Assembly (NCBI GenBank): GCA_035771165.1
Contig: JAWNZC010000469.1
Coordinates: 150,001-214,000 of the forward strand
DNA length: 64,000 nt
Direction: 5' to 3'
Source of the DNA: Paragorgia papillata
Lineage: Eukaryota; Cnidaria; Anthozoa; Scleralcyonacea; Coralliidae
Of the stretch, positions 12,201 through 27,200 are shown piece after piece. Each line of letters opens with the position of its first letter. Within the stretch, counting starts at the first letter, position 1. The notes below the pieces were generated by a model. The model searched no databases and was not told where the DNA came from. It saw nothing but the letters and a program-made list of their open reading frames with translations. A program made the position numbers and the translations under genes.

Positions 12201-15200
12201 ACACGAAAACTGACAACGAAGCAGAATTCTAATCATAGTTCTAATCCGAACAATTTAATCGAACGTTTTTGAAAGCAATCAACCCGTTTCTCTTTAACAA
12301 TAAACTCAAAGACAGAAGACAGACAGCAATTTGAAATCGATAGACGATAGACAACACGCTGCAGGCTGTTCATGTATGGCTCGGTGTTATGGTACAAATT
12401 TAATAAAAATCTCATTGAAATATACAAGTCAAATATAAACGAACGGTGCAACAAATTAAAGAGAACTACCTTCACTAAAAGAGGCCGTAAATACGAAGAA
12501 ATTCCGACGAGACTCTTCTGAAGCGAACTCGTAAATTTTAATGTCTTTTGCCCCGCCGAGTAAACGCGGCGATGAGCCACACTCGACAAGGACCTTCTTC
12601 GAACGGAATCTACCACAGTCAGAATTGTTCCAAAGTCAAACGAGTTAATGAGACGAGACAGCCAAACCGCCAGAATCGAAAACGAAAGGAAAATTATCAA
12701 GTGATATCAACTGTCGATGATCTCGTGTCCAACTCCCAAACCGCGAACTTATACGCATGCGCTTTTATAGAAAGAACACCAAAGAATCTTGGTGTTCCGG
12801 TTTGGATTCCCCAGAGCCCTTTCCGCGCGCCAGCGCGGGAGAGGCTCTGGGGACGAGAATGCATAAGATCCGGCACTTTTCGCTCCGTTTAGTATCCAGT
12901 TCCTAAATTTTCAGCTCCTAACCAAACGTTCTGGTGTATTTTTCAGCGATGGGAAACTTTATTTGTCTTCTCGACTTCGGAAAGCTTCCGCTAAGAACTT
13001 CTGCTGCTGTTTGAACAATTATAACATTATAACAACAATGACTAGCCGGTGTAAATAGGAGAAGATTAAGGAGAGTTCCCATTTAAACAGAAAGACTAAA
13101 ATATTATTGTAAACCTAGAATACACTATACACTTTGGTGGGATAATCAGAGTTGGAAAAAGTATTCTCAAACTCATTAATAATTCATGAACCAAAAACAA
13201 AAGAAATTAATGTTTAATTATTGTTTTGAAACCGGAGGAAGATCCATCTAGCTGATCACGTGATGACGTTTTGAAATATTTCAAAGTCCTAGGACTTTCA
13301 AAGTCCTAGGACTTTGAAATATAGTCCTAAGACTTTGAAAATATGTAAATTACTATGTTTGAGAAGTCAGTTCAAACACTCGACGTCGGACTTTACCGGG
13401 ATTTCAAAGCCCTCGTGCATTAAAAATGCTCGCCTTCAGCTCGCATTTTCAATAGGCACTTGGACTTTGAAATCCCGGTAAAGTCCTCCGTCTCGTATTT
13501 GAACTATTACTTCAACCTTCCTCCGGATGGCTTTTTAAGTTTAGATAACCTTCCTCAAAATATATAGCGAGAATTTTGTGTTTTGCAACGTTCATAAATA
13601 CTGCGTGACTTTTGCAGTACCTTGGTTTTCTAGGTTTTCCTAGGTAAGCTTTGGCATACTACAATAGCTACTAATAACTGACCGCTGCTGACTGATAGCC
13701 TGCCAACTACCCTCGACTGCTGCGAAGATACAGACATCACAGCAGACATCAGCGTACATGTCTCACACATGTAACTGCTGCCACTGCCAGTGCTGCATAA
13801 TTGTTGGTTAGCCAATGTTTTCCTGCAAATCGCATTTCTTCTCGACACCTCGCTTGATCAATTGTAACTTTCTCAGATTACCGAATGTGTTGTTTCACGT
13901 GTTTTCACTTTAAACCTTCCTCACTAAAGTAAACCTTCCTCCGGGTAGTACCCGCATACCCGCAGCTTTTTTCCAACTCTGGGGATAATATTCTTTGCAT
14001 TGCTCCTCGTTTCCATTTACTTTTGACGAGATATGGCTATTTTAGCCTGCGTGCAGACGCTCTAGGGCTCTAGGGGGATTCCAAACAAGGGGGGATTTAG
14101 AGCGTCTGCGAATCAGCGCCAAATTCCGTGTTCTGTAATTTATTCCGATTAATTTGCAATTCAGCAATAATTACAGCGAGTGTCAACGACTAACGAGTAT
14201 TCGCTAGGAAATTGAAATCTACATCAATTTATACTAACCACTTAAGAATCTATATGAAGAAAGAAACTCTAATCGATAAATAGGATACTCTGAGCTTCGT
14301 AGGAAGGTAATAAAACAAAAACAAACATCGAGGAGCAAAGGTCGTATTATAAGTGTCGTATTTCACTGTGATGTTTGAAGCGATTCACAAGTTCAGTCCC
14401 GCATCTTTTTCGGCTGTTTGATAGTTCTCAAACAACATTACGCCGACTATAAAAGCTTCTAAAAGAATTAACGAACTCATTTTAGTCCGTGCTTTGGTAC
14501 AGTTTCGATTAATGCGTTGAAGCGGACGAGTCAAAACGTCCATTGCCTTTGTCTGCCTGGTAAACAACAAAACATTCAAAACGGAAGCAGTTGTAATTAA
14601 CAATTGAATATCGTGTATAAATATTTGGCCAATCAGAGAGCGTCCCCGGAATCCATGCGGACAGACGACGTCACAGAACAAGAATTACGGAGCTGATTCA
14701 TAGACGTTTTACTCCGGGGATTTCCCGAACGTCTATGGCGTAGGCTATGGCTATTTAAACAGTGCACAGCATTGAAATACTGGATGAACACCAGAGGGTT
14801 TCGGAGTCGTGTGAACACCTTCAAAGCGTCGTTAAATTACGACGGATTCGTGTGAACGTAATCACATTTTACAGTTTATTTTTATACAGGTGTGGCGCTC
14901 TGAGATTGTCACCGTGCTGAGATTGTATATCGATTTGTGTTATCAAATGTTGACGTTCAAAACGTTCAAACTTTTTGCCTTCAAATGGTTTATTGATGAA
15001 AACTCCTTATAGTACAAAATTCAAAAACTTTGTGAACTTTGCTAGTAGTTGTGAATTTGTCACAACATATTACAACAGGGGCTTTTCAAGAAATCTGAAC
15101 AGCGAATGCGATGAACGGCATATGAACTGAAACAGAACGACGAGTTACTGCCGTTTGTCATCACGGGATGATCGCATATTCTTGCATGTATACGTGTATA

Positions 15201-18200
15201 TCAACCAAAATTATTGTTAATCTTCTAAACTCTGGATATATTTAATAATTCAATGGAATGATCGATACAAGACATCTCAGTTAGTTAACGTCCGAAACTT
15301 TCGTCATGCATCAGCATCAGCATTCTAGTTCACGAGCGGATATAATATATTTTCATTAAAACTGTAATTATTCATCTCAAGTATTCGATTTTATTCAGGC
15401 AGTGTTCATAAATCAGTCATTTCATGGCAAAAAGTTTGATTATTCTGGTCATAAAGCCGATTACAGATATTGATATACAATCTCAGCACGGTGACAATCT
15501 CAGACCGCCACACCTGACTCGCATGAACGCAGTCTAAATTTAGCAGTTGTACTGTGTATAAATAAGTGTATGTAGGTGACTAATGTTTATATATTCTTTA
15601 TTTACTACTGTTCCGGTTTGAGCGTGGACACGCGTAATTTGACGACGCACGTTTCACGCGGGAAACTAACCATGTTGCTAAGCGGAGGACTGTACGTTTA
15701 CTAAGGCCAAACAGCATTGTTTCTTCGCGAAAACATCACGTTGTGGGGTTTGTCAGTGAAATGGCCGATCGGAAAACCACTGTGGAGTTCTCTTGGAAAA
15801 TGTCCAGCGTAGGGCTACGAAATTTATACTAGATTATCCTAAAGATCTTGATTATAAACAGCGTCTCCTTAATTTATCCCTTCTACCTCTGGAGTATAGA
15901 AGAGAATCAAAAGACCTTGTGCTCCTTTTTAAATCAAGACTAGGCATGGTAGACCTAGATCATCCTTCTTTACATCAGCGTTCAAATAGTTACATTACTA
16001 CTCGTAACTTCTCTCCCTTTAATTATAGGTTACTCCATACCAATCGTAATTATTTAAAATATTCTTATTATTACCGGGTTACTACCATATGGAATGCCTT
16101 GCCTGAGCATGTCAAAAGTGTTTCTACCCTAAATACCTTTAAAAATGTTAATTTCAAAACTACTATTTATCAAAACTCCAGTATTATATTTTACCTGACC
16201 AAAAGATCTATACTGTAAATTTAACTAATTTAATAATATTTAATTTCTTGTATACTAATTACTATAATTTCATTAATCTGTTAGCATATCTAGTCTTTAT
16301 TTACAATAGGTTCTTTGTATTTTATCTAAACTAATAGGACTCGGGGGTTTGATATGAATTGGGACTTTGTCCTGTTTCTTGCTCCCGTTGTCACTGCTTT
16401 GTATTTATTCTTAATGGTTGACAACATATTCAATAAATTAAAATTAAAATTAAAATTCTTAGCTTCACTTGACGAAGATTTAATTGTGTATAAAGATGAG
16501 TTATAAACATGCCCACATTTGCTTGAAAATTTCGTGCTCGTTTCAAATTGAAACAATACCGTTTGGCCTTAGTAACGTTACAGTTTCCGCTTAGCAACAT
16601 GTTAGGGGGCTTTCCATTTACACGGTTAGACCGGTCAGTCCGGTTAAATGGAACACGATTCGTTTGAGACCTGGGATGGTCTGACTGGAAAATTTGCTCC
16701 TAATCAAAGGCAAGTCCATTCTGGCCGGACTGACCGGTCTAACCTTGTCAATTGGAAAGCGCCCTAAGTTTCCCGTGTGAAACGTTGTGTCGTCAAATTA
16801 CGCGTGTTCATGCTCAAACCGGAACCGTAGTATTGGCAAGGCATTAAAAAAATCCAAAAAAATCACCATCTACAAATGCCACTATAAGAAAGTCGAACAT
16901 CTTTTGTGTGTTGTTTTTTCAGAGCTGGTAAGCTAAGCTACAGTATTGCTCTTGAACTAAGCGTGTACTTGGATAAAGAAAGAGAGTATGTTCCTTGGAG
17001 CTACAGCAATGTCTAGTTTATCTTATTATTGGGGGCTCGACTTTTGTTGACTCCTTACTACGATTGTATCAGGTAGACATTGTAATGGGGCATGGCTCTT
17101 TGCTTTTTTATTTTAGTATTAAAAATTGATCACTATTATCACAACCACTACATGTCCTGCATCATCATCATCATGGATCACCAAATTAATTACCACCTGG
17201 TATCACCACAACTATCACCGTTCTCGACGCTCATGCCTGGATGCATGCAAGCATCTCTACGCACCACTACCATCATCACCACCACTGCTATCTCCTCATC
17301 ATCAATCACTAACACATATGGGTGAACACCACCAGGTGATCATCATTCCAGTTACTAAAGTAACATCATCAACAATCACTACCACCATTATCATCATCAC
17401 CACTACCACCATCATTAATCACCACCACCACCAAAAACACTCTCTACAGGTCCATCATCAGCATCACTACCTACATCATTATCACCACTAGCACTTTATC
17501 ACCACTACCACACATCATACCACCACTCCACCTACCCTACCATGGTATCACTACTCACATCATTCATGGTGACTGCAACACACAATCACTACCATCATCA
17601 TCACCACTCCCACCTGGATCATCACCACTACCAACCGATCATTGTCATTACACCACTCTTACCTAAGTCTAACCACCATCATCACCCTAAACTGAGTTAT
17701 CATCACCATCACTATACCACCATCATTATCACCATACTACCATCATCATTAATGGTGCATCACCATCACTACCACTCATCATTATCACCACTACCACCAT
17801 CATCATTATAACCATCACACTGTACACCATCATCACCACTACCACCATGCATCACCACTACAACCATCATCATTATCATCACCATCACTACCAACCATCA
17901 TTATCAACCACTACCACCATCATCACACTACCACCATCATCATTTTCATCACCATCACTACCACCAACATTATCACCCACTACCACCATCATCATTATCA
18001 TCCACCACCACTACCACCATCATTATCACCACGTACCACCATCATTATCACCCACTACACCATCATCATCACCACACACCATCATCATTATCATCACCAT
18101 CACTACCACCATCATTATCACCACTACCACCATAATTATCATCACCACTACCACCATCATTATCACCACTACCACCATCATCATTATCATCACCACCACT

Positions 18201-21200
18201 ACCATCATCATCACCACTACTACCATCATCATCATGACCACTACCATCATCATCACCACTACTACCATCATCATCATGACCACTACCATCATCATCACCA
18301 CTACCATCATCATCACCACTACTACCATCATCATCATGACCACTACCATCATCATGACCACTACCATCATCACCACCACTACCATCATCATCACCACTAC
18401 TACCATCATCATCATGACCACTACCATCATCATCACCACTACTACCATCCTACCTTCTATCATCATGACACTATTAACCATCATCATCACCACTACTACC
18501 ATCATCATCATGACCACTACCATCATCATTATCACCACCACTACCATCATCATCACCACTACTACCATCATCACGACCACTACCATCATCATCACTACTA
18601 TCTTAATCACTATCATCATTACAACCAAATATCACCACCACAATCACCACTATTAGGTACCACCACCATCACCACCACCACCATCATCATCATCACCACC
18701 ACTACCATCATCATCACCACCACTACCACCATCATTATCACCATCATCATTACAACCAAATATCACCACCACAATCACCACTATTAGGTACCACCATCAT
18801 CATCATCATCACCACCACTACGATCATCATCACCACCACCACTACCATCATCACCACCACTACCATCATCATCATCACCACCACTACCATCATCATCACC
18901 ACCACTACCACCATCATTATCACCATCATCATTACAACCAAATATCACCACCACAATCACCACTATTAGGTACCACCACCACCACCATCATCACCATCAC
19001 CACAACCATCATCATCATTGATGACTTGATGGTTTATATGTCAGACATAGAGATAATGTTCTTTCTATGTTTTGTTTTATATTTAGAACTACATGTTATC
19101 CAAGATCACACCAGTTTTAGATGAACTGAAATACGAAGACAAAGGAAGCCATCTTCAAAAGTAAGACCATTACATTTTGCTTTCCTCTCCTTTCTTCTTC
19201 ATGGGCCGTATATCTAATCCTAAAATTAAGTTCATGAAAAAAATACGCCGTGTGAATCAATTAAATACGGCGGTTTGTATTAATGTCGACCTAATTATTA
19301 AATACGGTCGTCGCGGTCGCATTATTCAACTGTGGTACGACTTTGATTCAAACGACCTATATTTCATGTGCCGTTTCTCATATTACCCACAATTTGAATA
19401 CGAATATGCATTTAATTATATTCGACTCGATAAATACGGCGTCTGAATCAAACGTCGTTCTTTGGTCGAACTATGGTCGAACCAATTTGTATTAAATACG
19501 GCTCGTGATAAATACGCCGTCTGAAACGGGCCTAAGAGCATTACATTTTGCTTTGATGCCTTATAGGAGTGGCTTTCTTTTTTATTTCTTCCTTCCTTCC
19601 TTCCTTCCTTCCTTCCTTCCTTCCTTCCTTCCTTCCTTCCTTCCTTCCTTCCTTCCTTCCTTCCTTCCTTCCTTCCTTCCTTCCTTCCTTCCTTCCTTCC
19701 TTCCTTCCTTCCTTCCTTCCTTCCTTCCTTCCCTCCCTCCCTCCCTCCCTCCCTCCCTCCCTCCCTCCCTCCCTCCCTCCCTCCCTCCCTCCCTCCCTCC
19801 CTCCCTCCCTCCCTCCCTCCCTCCTTCCTTCCTTCCTTCCTTCCTTCCTTCCCTCCTTCCTTCCTTCCTTCCTTCCTTCCTTCCTTCCTTCATTTTCTTT
19901 CTTACCTTTCTTCCTTTCCTCTTCTTTCTTTTTCTTACTTTTCTTTCTTTCTCTTTCCTCTCATTTTAATTCAGTATTTGTTTGTAGATATTTGCGAGAT
20001 ATTATGTTTGGTAGAGCCGCGTCATATGACTATAAACCAGCTGCGGATGAAGCAAAGACGATGTTCCACGACTTCATGGTTAACTCCAAGAGGTATATCA
20101 TAGCAAATGTCTTTCGCATCTCATTATCTATTTGTTATTGTTATTTTGCTTTGATTGGCTAATTTTTCGCATCTCATTATCAATTTGTTGTTGTCATTTT
20201 TATCTGATTGGCTTATTTTTGGTCACATGATTACCTTTCATATATAAGCTCATTGTTTGTTTACACTCTTTACGTTTCTCTCTGACGAAGGGCCTTCGCT
20301 CGAAACGTTACATTCCTACGTTCTCCTAAGAATCGTAGGAATCGGGGGATTTTTCCAGTCCCCGATCGTTTGGGATTGTTACGACAGGTGTGAACTTGGT
20401 TGAAGTGACGTCCCAGACAGTCGCTGATCTGATCGGAAGCATCGCAAGAATCGGAATTATTTCTATTTGGAAAATGCATCCAGACGGTCGCCGACGATCG
20501 GGGATTCTTACGACTAGTTACGACATGTGTGAACACTGAAACCACTCGTCTGCGACAATCGGGGATGATTCTCGATAATACAAGATGGCGTCCAGCGAAA
20601 GCTACCTGAAATCTCTAGCAGGAAAGTTCAGAAACGGTGAAGACACCGCGTTTATGGAAATTGTAAAAGAATTCCCTTGTCTGTATAATAGGAGTAGCGA
20701 ACAATTCAAGGATAAAAACTAAAAATTGAATTCATGGAAGAAGATCGCTGTTTTGCATACCACCGAAGGCAGTCATGAAACAGAAGTTCTTTATACTTGC
20801 AAGCAAAGATATGAGAGTATTCGCACTGCCTTTTCTCGTTATTTAAAAAATGCAAACTGCCTTCGGGTTCAGGGAGTGTCGTTGTCCGTGTAAAATCATC
20901 CGTCTGTTTAAGGCCGCCATCTTTAAAGTTTAAACTTTGGCACGAATTACGACAAGTCACGACAAGTGTGAACGTGGCTGTCGTAAGAATCGCCGACGAT
21001 CGGGGATGGACTGTCCTCCATTCTTACGACAAGTGAGAACTGGGCTTAATAAGTGCAGACTGCAGAGTACGTCATTTTCCACCATTGCCGTCATTTTCAG
21101 CCTTTTGAATTCTATTGAAAATAATATATACAAAAGCTAAGACAATAAACGAAATTGAAAATAATTCAAAAGAAAAATTGAAATGAATTTGACGTCAAAG

Positions 21201-24200
21201 GGTGAAAATTACGTATTCTGTACTTCTTAAAAGGTGCATGAGTTACGTTTGAAAAGATTTCTGAGACCCCAGACAGGGTTCGAAACTGCAGCCTTTACCG
21301 AGTGTCGAACGACATTGTTATGTCGAATGTTAACGGGATTTTATGAAATATTTAAAACACGAGCAGGAGTGTTTTATCAGATTTAAAACCACGAGGGCGC
21401 AGCCCGAGTGTTTTAGATCTGATAAAACACGTGATGCGAGTGTTTTGAATGGCTTCAAAAACGATTCGTTATTGGATGTTATGTTCATTAGTATTCTTTA
21501 TATAAAATTGTACGTTCATTAGTATTCTTTATATAAAATTGTATGTTCATTAGTAATTTCTTTATATAAAATTGTATGTTCATTAGTATTCTTTATATAA
21601 AATTGTATGTTCATTAGTATTCTTTCTGACGTCAAGAAGTTTTATCAGGTATAAAACCACGGACATGGTACTGATTTCCTTTGTGTTTTCCTCGTGAATT
21701 ATTAATGAGTTTTTAAAGAAATAATAAGACTCCAAAGCAGTTTATTAAACAAACTTGAGAAGTACGTAAAGGTTCATTGAACACATACACAGACTTCTAC
21801 AAGCTTGTTTGAATAATTAGTCAGATGAATAATTAATACCACGATATCATTACAGCATTGGGCATGCGTATTGATGCAGTATCAATCCCACATTTTATGC
21901 TCAACGTTCAGTGTAATAAAGTGCTGATTTAAGATTTTGATGATTTTCATTGGTTTGCCTTCCTCTCGTAAACTACGTGGAGCGAAAAGCAAACCCTTGC
22001 TCTCCTTCCCGTATGTGGGCGCTACCGGCGTTACCATACGAGATAGTTGTAGCAGGCACCCTATGAATTCGGCAATTATAAACTCATAGCGATTATATAC
22101 CCCATGGATTTAGATATATAATCCCTATGAATTTATAATGAGGGATTTATGGGATATAAATCCCTCAAAAAAACAAAGAGAACCAACTTCATTGTGTTTT
22201 AATTGTCTTTATGTGTATACTTCCCTCTGCTTTCGGATTGACCCCTTGTAATCCGAGGGTTTGCCAAAACTGTCAATCCGAATCCGATCCGATCCGAAGC
22301 CAAAAAATCGTAGTCCGATCCGATCCGATCCGAAAACAGCTGCTCAAATCCGATCCGATCCGGTCCGAGAAAATTAAAACACCGGATATATGTTGCAATA
22401 ATTGCGCAAACTTTCCGAAAAGGAAACCAATGAACAAATAAATTTAAGAAAACTACTATACAATAATAATCTTATGTAATAATATCCTTCATATATTGTG
22501 CAACGTGCATACAACTAGTGAATTTGTTAATTTTGTGACAAAAACAATGACAAAAGTGAATCTGATGCGGGTAAAAAAGTGCAAAATCCGATTCGATCCG
22601 ATCTGGGGAAAAAAGAACAAAATCCGATCCGAATGATAAAAGTTTAGTCGGAATCCGATCGGATTCGGATTCGGATTCGGATCGGATTCGCACACCTCTA
22701 TATGAGTTAGAGTGAGGTATAGAGTAGACAAAGCATTTGATGGCTTATAAAAATAGAGTTTGTATTTAAAAAGTATTTTTCAATTCCTTCTAGTGTGACT
22801 CCCAATTTCAGATATACAGCATACGATATTGGAGTGAGGAATGGTGCCAGAGTGGAGTGGGAATTCATGTGGGAAAGATTTAATAAAGAAATAATTGCAG
22901 CTGAAAAGAAGAAATTGTTATCATCATTATCAAGCACAAGAGAAGCTTGGCTTTTACAACGGTAAGCGCGAGAGTCATCTCGGACGTTGATTTTGCGGGA
23001 TGGTCCTTGCTGGACCTCTACACGCGTAAAAACGCACAACTTGTTCACGGTTGTCAACAGCCGTGAACAATGTTGTGCTGCTCGCCGTGAACAATGTTGT
23101 GCTGCTCGCTGTGAACAAGTTGTCAACAAGTTGTTCACTTATGGTTCGAACAACTTGTTCACGGATAAATCAACAGTCATGAACAAGTTGTTCCAACAGC
23201 ACATCTTTATAGCCAACAACGTTGTTCGCACATGATACAACATGTTGTAACAGCATGACGAAATAACAACGATGAACAACAATGCTACAACAATGGTGAA
23301 CATGACTTGTGTATCAACACGTCCTTCGGTTGTTACAACATGCGTGAACAACGGTTGTTGTTTCATCAAGCTGTAACAACTTGTTGAAACAATGATGAAC
23401 AATGTTGTTCATTTATCAATGTTGTTCACATATGTCAACAAGTTGTTACAGCATTGTTCAGGCAACAATGCTGTAACAACTTGCGAGATTTTTACGCCTG
23501 TAGGAAGAACAGTTTAGATATGACTGATAGAGTTATCCAGTATAAATAAAGTTAGTTTAGTTTACTCTGGTTTCCTTCTGTAGTAACACTGGATCAATGA
23601 GGGATGGTCCTTACTGGACCCCTAGAGAGAACAGTTTAGATATAACTGATAGAGTTATCCAGTATAAATAAAGTTAGTTTAGTTTACTCTGGTTTTCTTC
23701 TGTAGTAACACTGGATCAATGACGGATGGTTCTTACTGGACCTCTAGAGAGAACAGTTTAGATATAACTGATAGAGTTATCCAGTATAAATAAAGTTAGT
23801 TTAGTTTACTCTGGTTTTCTTCTGTAGTAACACTGGATCAATGAGGGATGGTCCTTACTGGACCCCTAGAGAGAACAGTTTAGATATAACTGATAGAGTT
23901 ATCCAGTATAAATAAAGTTAGTTTAGTTTACTCTGGTTTTCTTCTGTAGTAACACTGGATCAATGACGGATGGTTCTTACTGGACCTCTAGAGAGAACAG
24001 TTTAGATATAACTGATAGAGTTATCCAGTATAAATAAAGTTAGTTTAGTTTACTCTGGTTTTCTTCTGTAGTAACACTGGATCAATGAAGGATGGTTCTT
24101 ACTGGACCTCTAGAGAGAACAGTTTAGATATAACTGAGATAGAGTTATCCAGTATAAATAAAGTTAGTTTAGTTTACTCTGGTTCTGTAGTAACACTGGA

Positions 24201-27200
24201 TCAATGAAGGATGGTCCTTACTGGGACTTCCAGATAGAACAGTTTAGATATGACTGATAGAGTTATCCAGTATAAATAAAGTTAGTTTAGTTTTACTCTG
24301 GTTTTTCTTCTGTAGTAACACTGGATCAATGAGGGATGGTCCTTACTGGACCTCTAGAGAGAACAGTTTAGATATGACTGATAGAGTTATCCAGTATAAA
24401 TAAAGTTAGTTTAGTTTACTCTGGTTTCCTTCTGTAGTAACACTGGATCAATGAGGGATGGTCATTACTGGACCTCTAGAGAGAACAGTTTAGACATGAC
24501 TGATAGAGTTATCCAGTATAAATAAAGTTAGTTTAGTTTACTCTGGTTTTCTTCTGTAGTAATACTGGATCAATGAGGATGCTTCTTACTGGACCTCTAG
24601 AGAGAACAGTTTAGATATGACTGATAGAGTTATCCAGTATAAATAAAGTTAGTTTAGTTTACTCTGGTTTCCTCCTGTAGTAACACTGGATCAATGAAGG
24701 ATGGTCCTTACTGGTCCTCTAGAGAGAACAGTTTAGATATGACTGATAGAGTTATCCAGTATAAATAAAGTTAGTTTAGTTTACTCTGGTTTCCTCCTGT
24801 AGTAACACTGGATCAATGAAGGATGGTTCTTACTGGACCTCTAGAGAGAACAGTTTAGATATGACTGATAGAGTTATCCAGTATAAATAAAGTTAGTTTA
24901 GTTTACTCTGGTTTCCTCCTGTAGTAACACTGGATCAATGAAGGATGGTCCTTACTGGTCCTCTAGAGAGAACAGTTTAGATATGACTGATAGAGTTATC
25001 CAGTATAAATAAAGTTAGTTTAGTTTACTCTGGTTTCCTCCTGTAGTAACACTGGATCAATGAAGGATGGTTCTTACTGGACCTCTAGAGAGAACAGTTT
25101 AGATATGACTGATAGAGTTATCCAGTATAAATAAAGTTAGTTTAGTTTACTCTGGTTTCCTCCTGTAGTAACACTGGATCAATGAAGGATGGTTCTTACT
25201 GGACCTCTAGAGAGAACAGTTTAGATATGACTGATAGAGTTATCCAGTATAAATAAAGTTAGTTTAGTTTACTCTGGTTTCCTTCTGTAGTAACACTGGA
25301 TCAATGAGGGATGGTCCTTACTGGACCCCTAGAGAGAACAGTTTAGATATAACTGATAGAGTTATCCAGTATAAATAAAGTTAGTTTAGTTTACTCTGGT
25401 TTTCTTCTGTAGTAACACTGGATCAATGACGGATGGTTCTTACTGGACCTCTAGAGAGAACAGTTTAGATATAACTGATAGAGTTATCCAGTATAAATAA
25501 AGTTAGTTTAGTTTACTCTGGTTTTCTTCTGTAGTAACACTGGATCAATGAAGGATGGTTCTTACTGGACATCTAGAGAGAACAGTTTAGATATAACTGA
25601 TAGAGTTATCCAGTATAAATAAAGTTAGTTTAGTTTACTCTGGTTCTGTAGTAACACTGGATCAATGAAGGATGGTCCTTACTGGACTTCCAGGAAGAAC
25701 AGTTTAGATATGACTGATAGAGTTATCCAGTATAAATAAAGTTAGTTTAGTTTACTCTGGTTTCCTTCTGTAGTAACACTGGATCAATGAGGAATGGTCC
25801 TTACTGGACCTCTAGAGAGAACAGTTTAGATATAACTGATAGAGTTATCCAGTATAAATAAAGTTAGTTTAGTTTACTCTGGTTTTCTTCTGTAGTAACA
25901 CTGGATCAATGAGGGATGGTCCTTACTGGACCTCTAGAGAGAACAGTTTAGATATGACTGATAGAGTTATCCAGTATAAATAAAGTTAGTTTAGTTTTAC
26001 TCTGGTTTTCTTCTGTAGTAACACTGGATCAATGAGGGATGGTCCTTACTGGACCTCTAGAGAGAACAGTTTAGATATGACTGATAGAGTTATCCAGTAT
26101 AAATAAAGTTAGTTTAGTTTACTCTGGTTTCCTTCTGTAGTAACACTGGATCAATGAGGGATGGTCATTACTGGACCTCTAGAGAGAACAGTTTAGACAT
26201 GACTGATAGAGTTATCCAGTATAAATAAAGTTAGTTTAGTTTACTCTGGTTTTCTTCTGTAGTAATACTGGATCAATGAGGATGGTTCTTACTGGACCTC
26301 TAGAGAGAACAGTTTAGATATGACTGATAGAGTTATCCAGTATAAATAAAGTTAGTTTAGTTTACTCTGGTTTCCTCCTGTAGTAACACTGGATCAATGA
26401 AGGATGGTCCTTACTGGTCCTCTAGAGAGAACAGTTTAGATATGACTGATAGAGTTATCCAGTATAAATAAAGTTAGTTTAGTTTACTCTGGTTTCCTCC
26501 TGTAGTAACACTGGATCAATGAAGGATGGTTCTTACTGGACCTCTAGAGAGAACAGTTTAGATATGACTGATAGAGTTATCCAGTATAAATAAAGTTAGT
26601 TTAGTTTACTCTGGTTTCCTCCTGTAGTAACACTGGATCAATGAAGGATGGTCCTTACTGGTCCTCTAGAGAGAACAGTTTAGATATGACTGATAGAGTG
26701 TATCCAGTATAAATAAAGTTAGTTTAGTTTACTCTGGTTTCCTCCTGTAGTAACACTGGATCAATGAAGGATGGTTCTTACTGGACCTCTAGAGAGAACA
26801 GTTTAGATATGACTGATAGAGTTATCCAGTATAAATAAAGTTAGTTTAGTTTACTCTGGTTTCCTCCTGTAGTAACACTGGATCAATGAAGGATGGTTCT
26901 TACTGGACCTCTAGAGAGAACAGTTTAGATATGACTGATAGAGTTATCCAGTATAAATAAAGTTAGTTTAGTTTACTCTGGTTTCCTTCTGTAGTAACAC
27001 TGGATCAATGAGGGATGGTCCTTACTGGACCCCTAGAGAGTAACAGTTTAGATATAACTGATAGAGTTATCCAGTATAAATAAAGTTAGTTTAGTTTACT
27101 CTGGTTTTCTTCTGTAGTAACACTGGATCAATGACGGATGGTTCTTACTGGACCTCTAGAGAGAACAGTTTAGATATAACTGATAGAGTTATCCAGTATA

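Larger units (their letters stand above)
15605..16830. mobile_element. TA-flanked element carrying a LINE fragment
   Basis: Arms of about 120 bp: left CTACTGTTCCGGTTTGAG, right inverse ending CCGGAACCGTAG, with TA at 15603-15604 and 16831-16832. The right arm is split by the hairpin at 16605-16764; without it the arms align over CATGTTGCTAAGCGG and ACTAAGGCCAAAC. The interior holds the LINE remnant. Confidence 0.8.

Noticed and set aside
12233..12700. 155-residue minus-strand frame
   Set aside because: It lies inside a MULE-like element, lacks recognisable motifs and has AT-rich, random-looking composition.
18026..18656. Met/Val-rich and Ile/Thr-rich frames
   Set aside because: Low-complexity CAT/CAC array within an intron.
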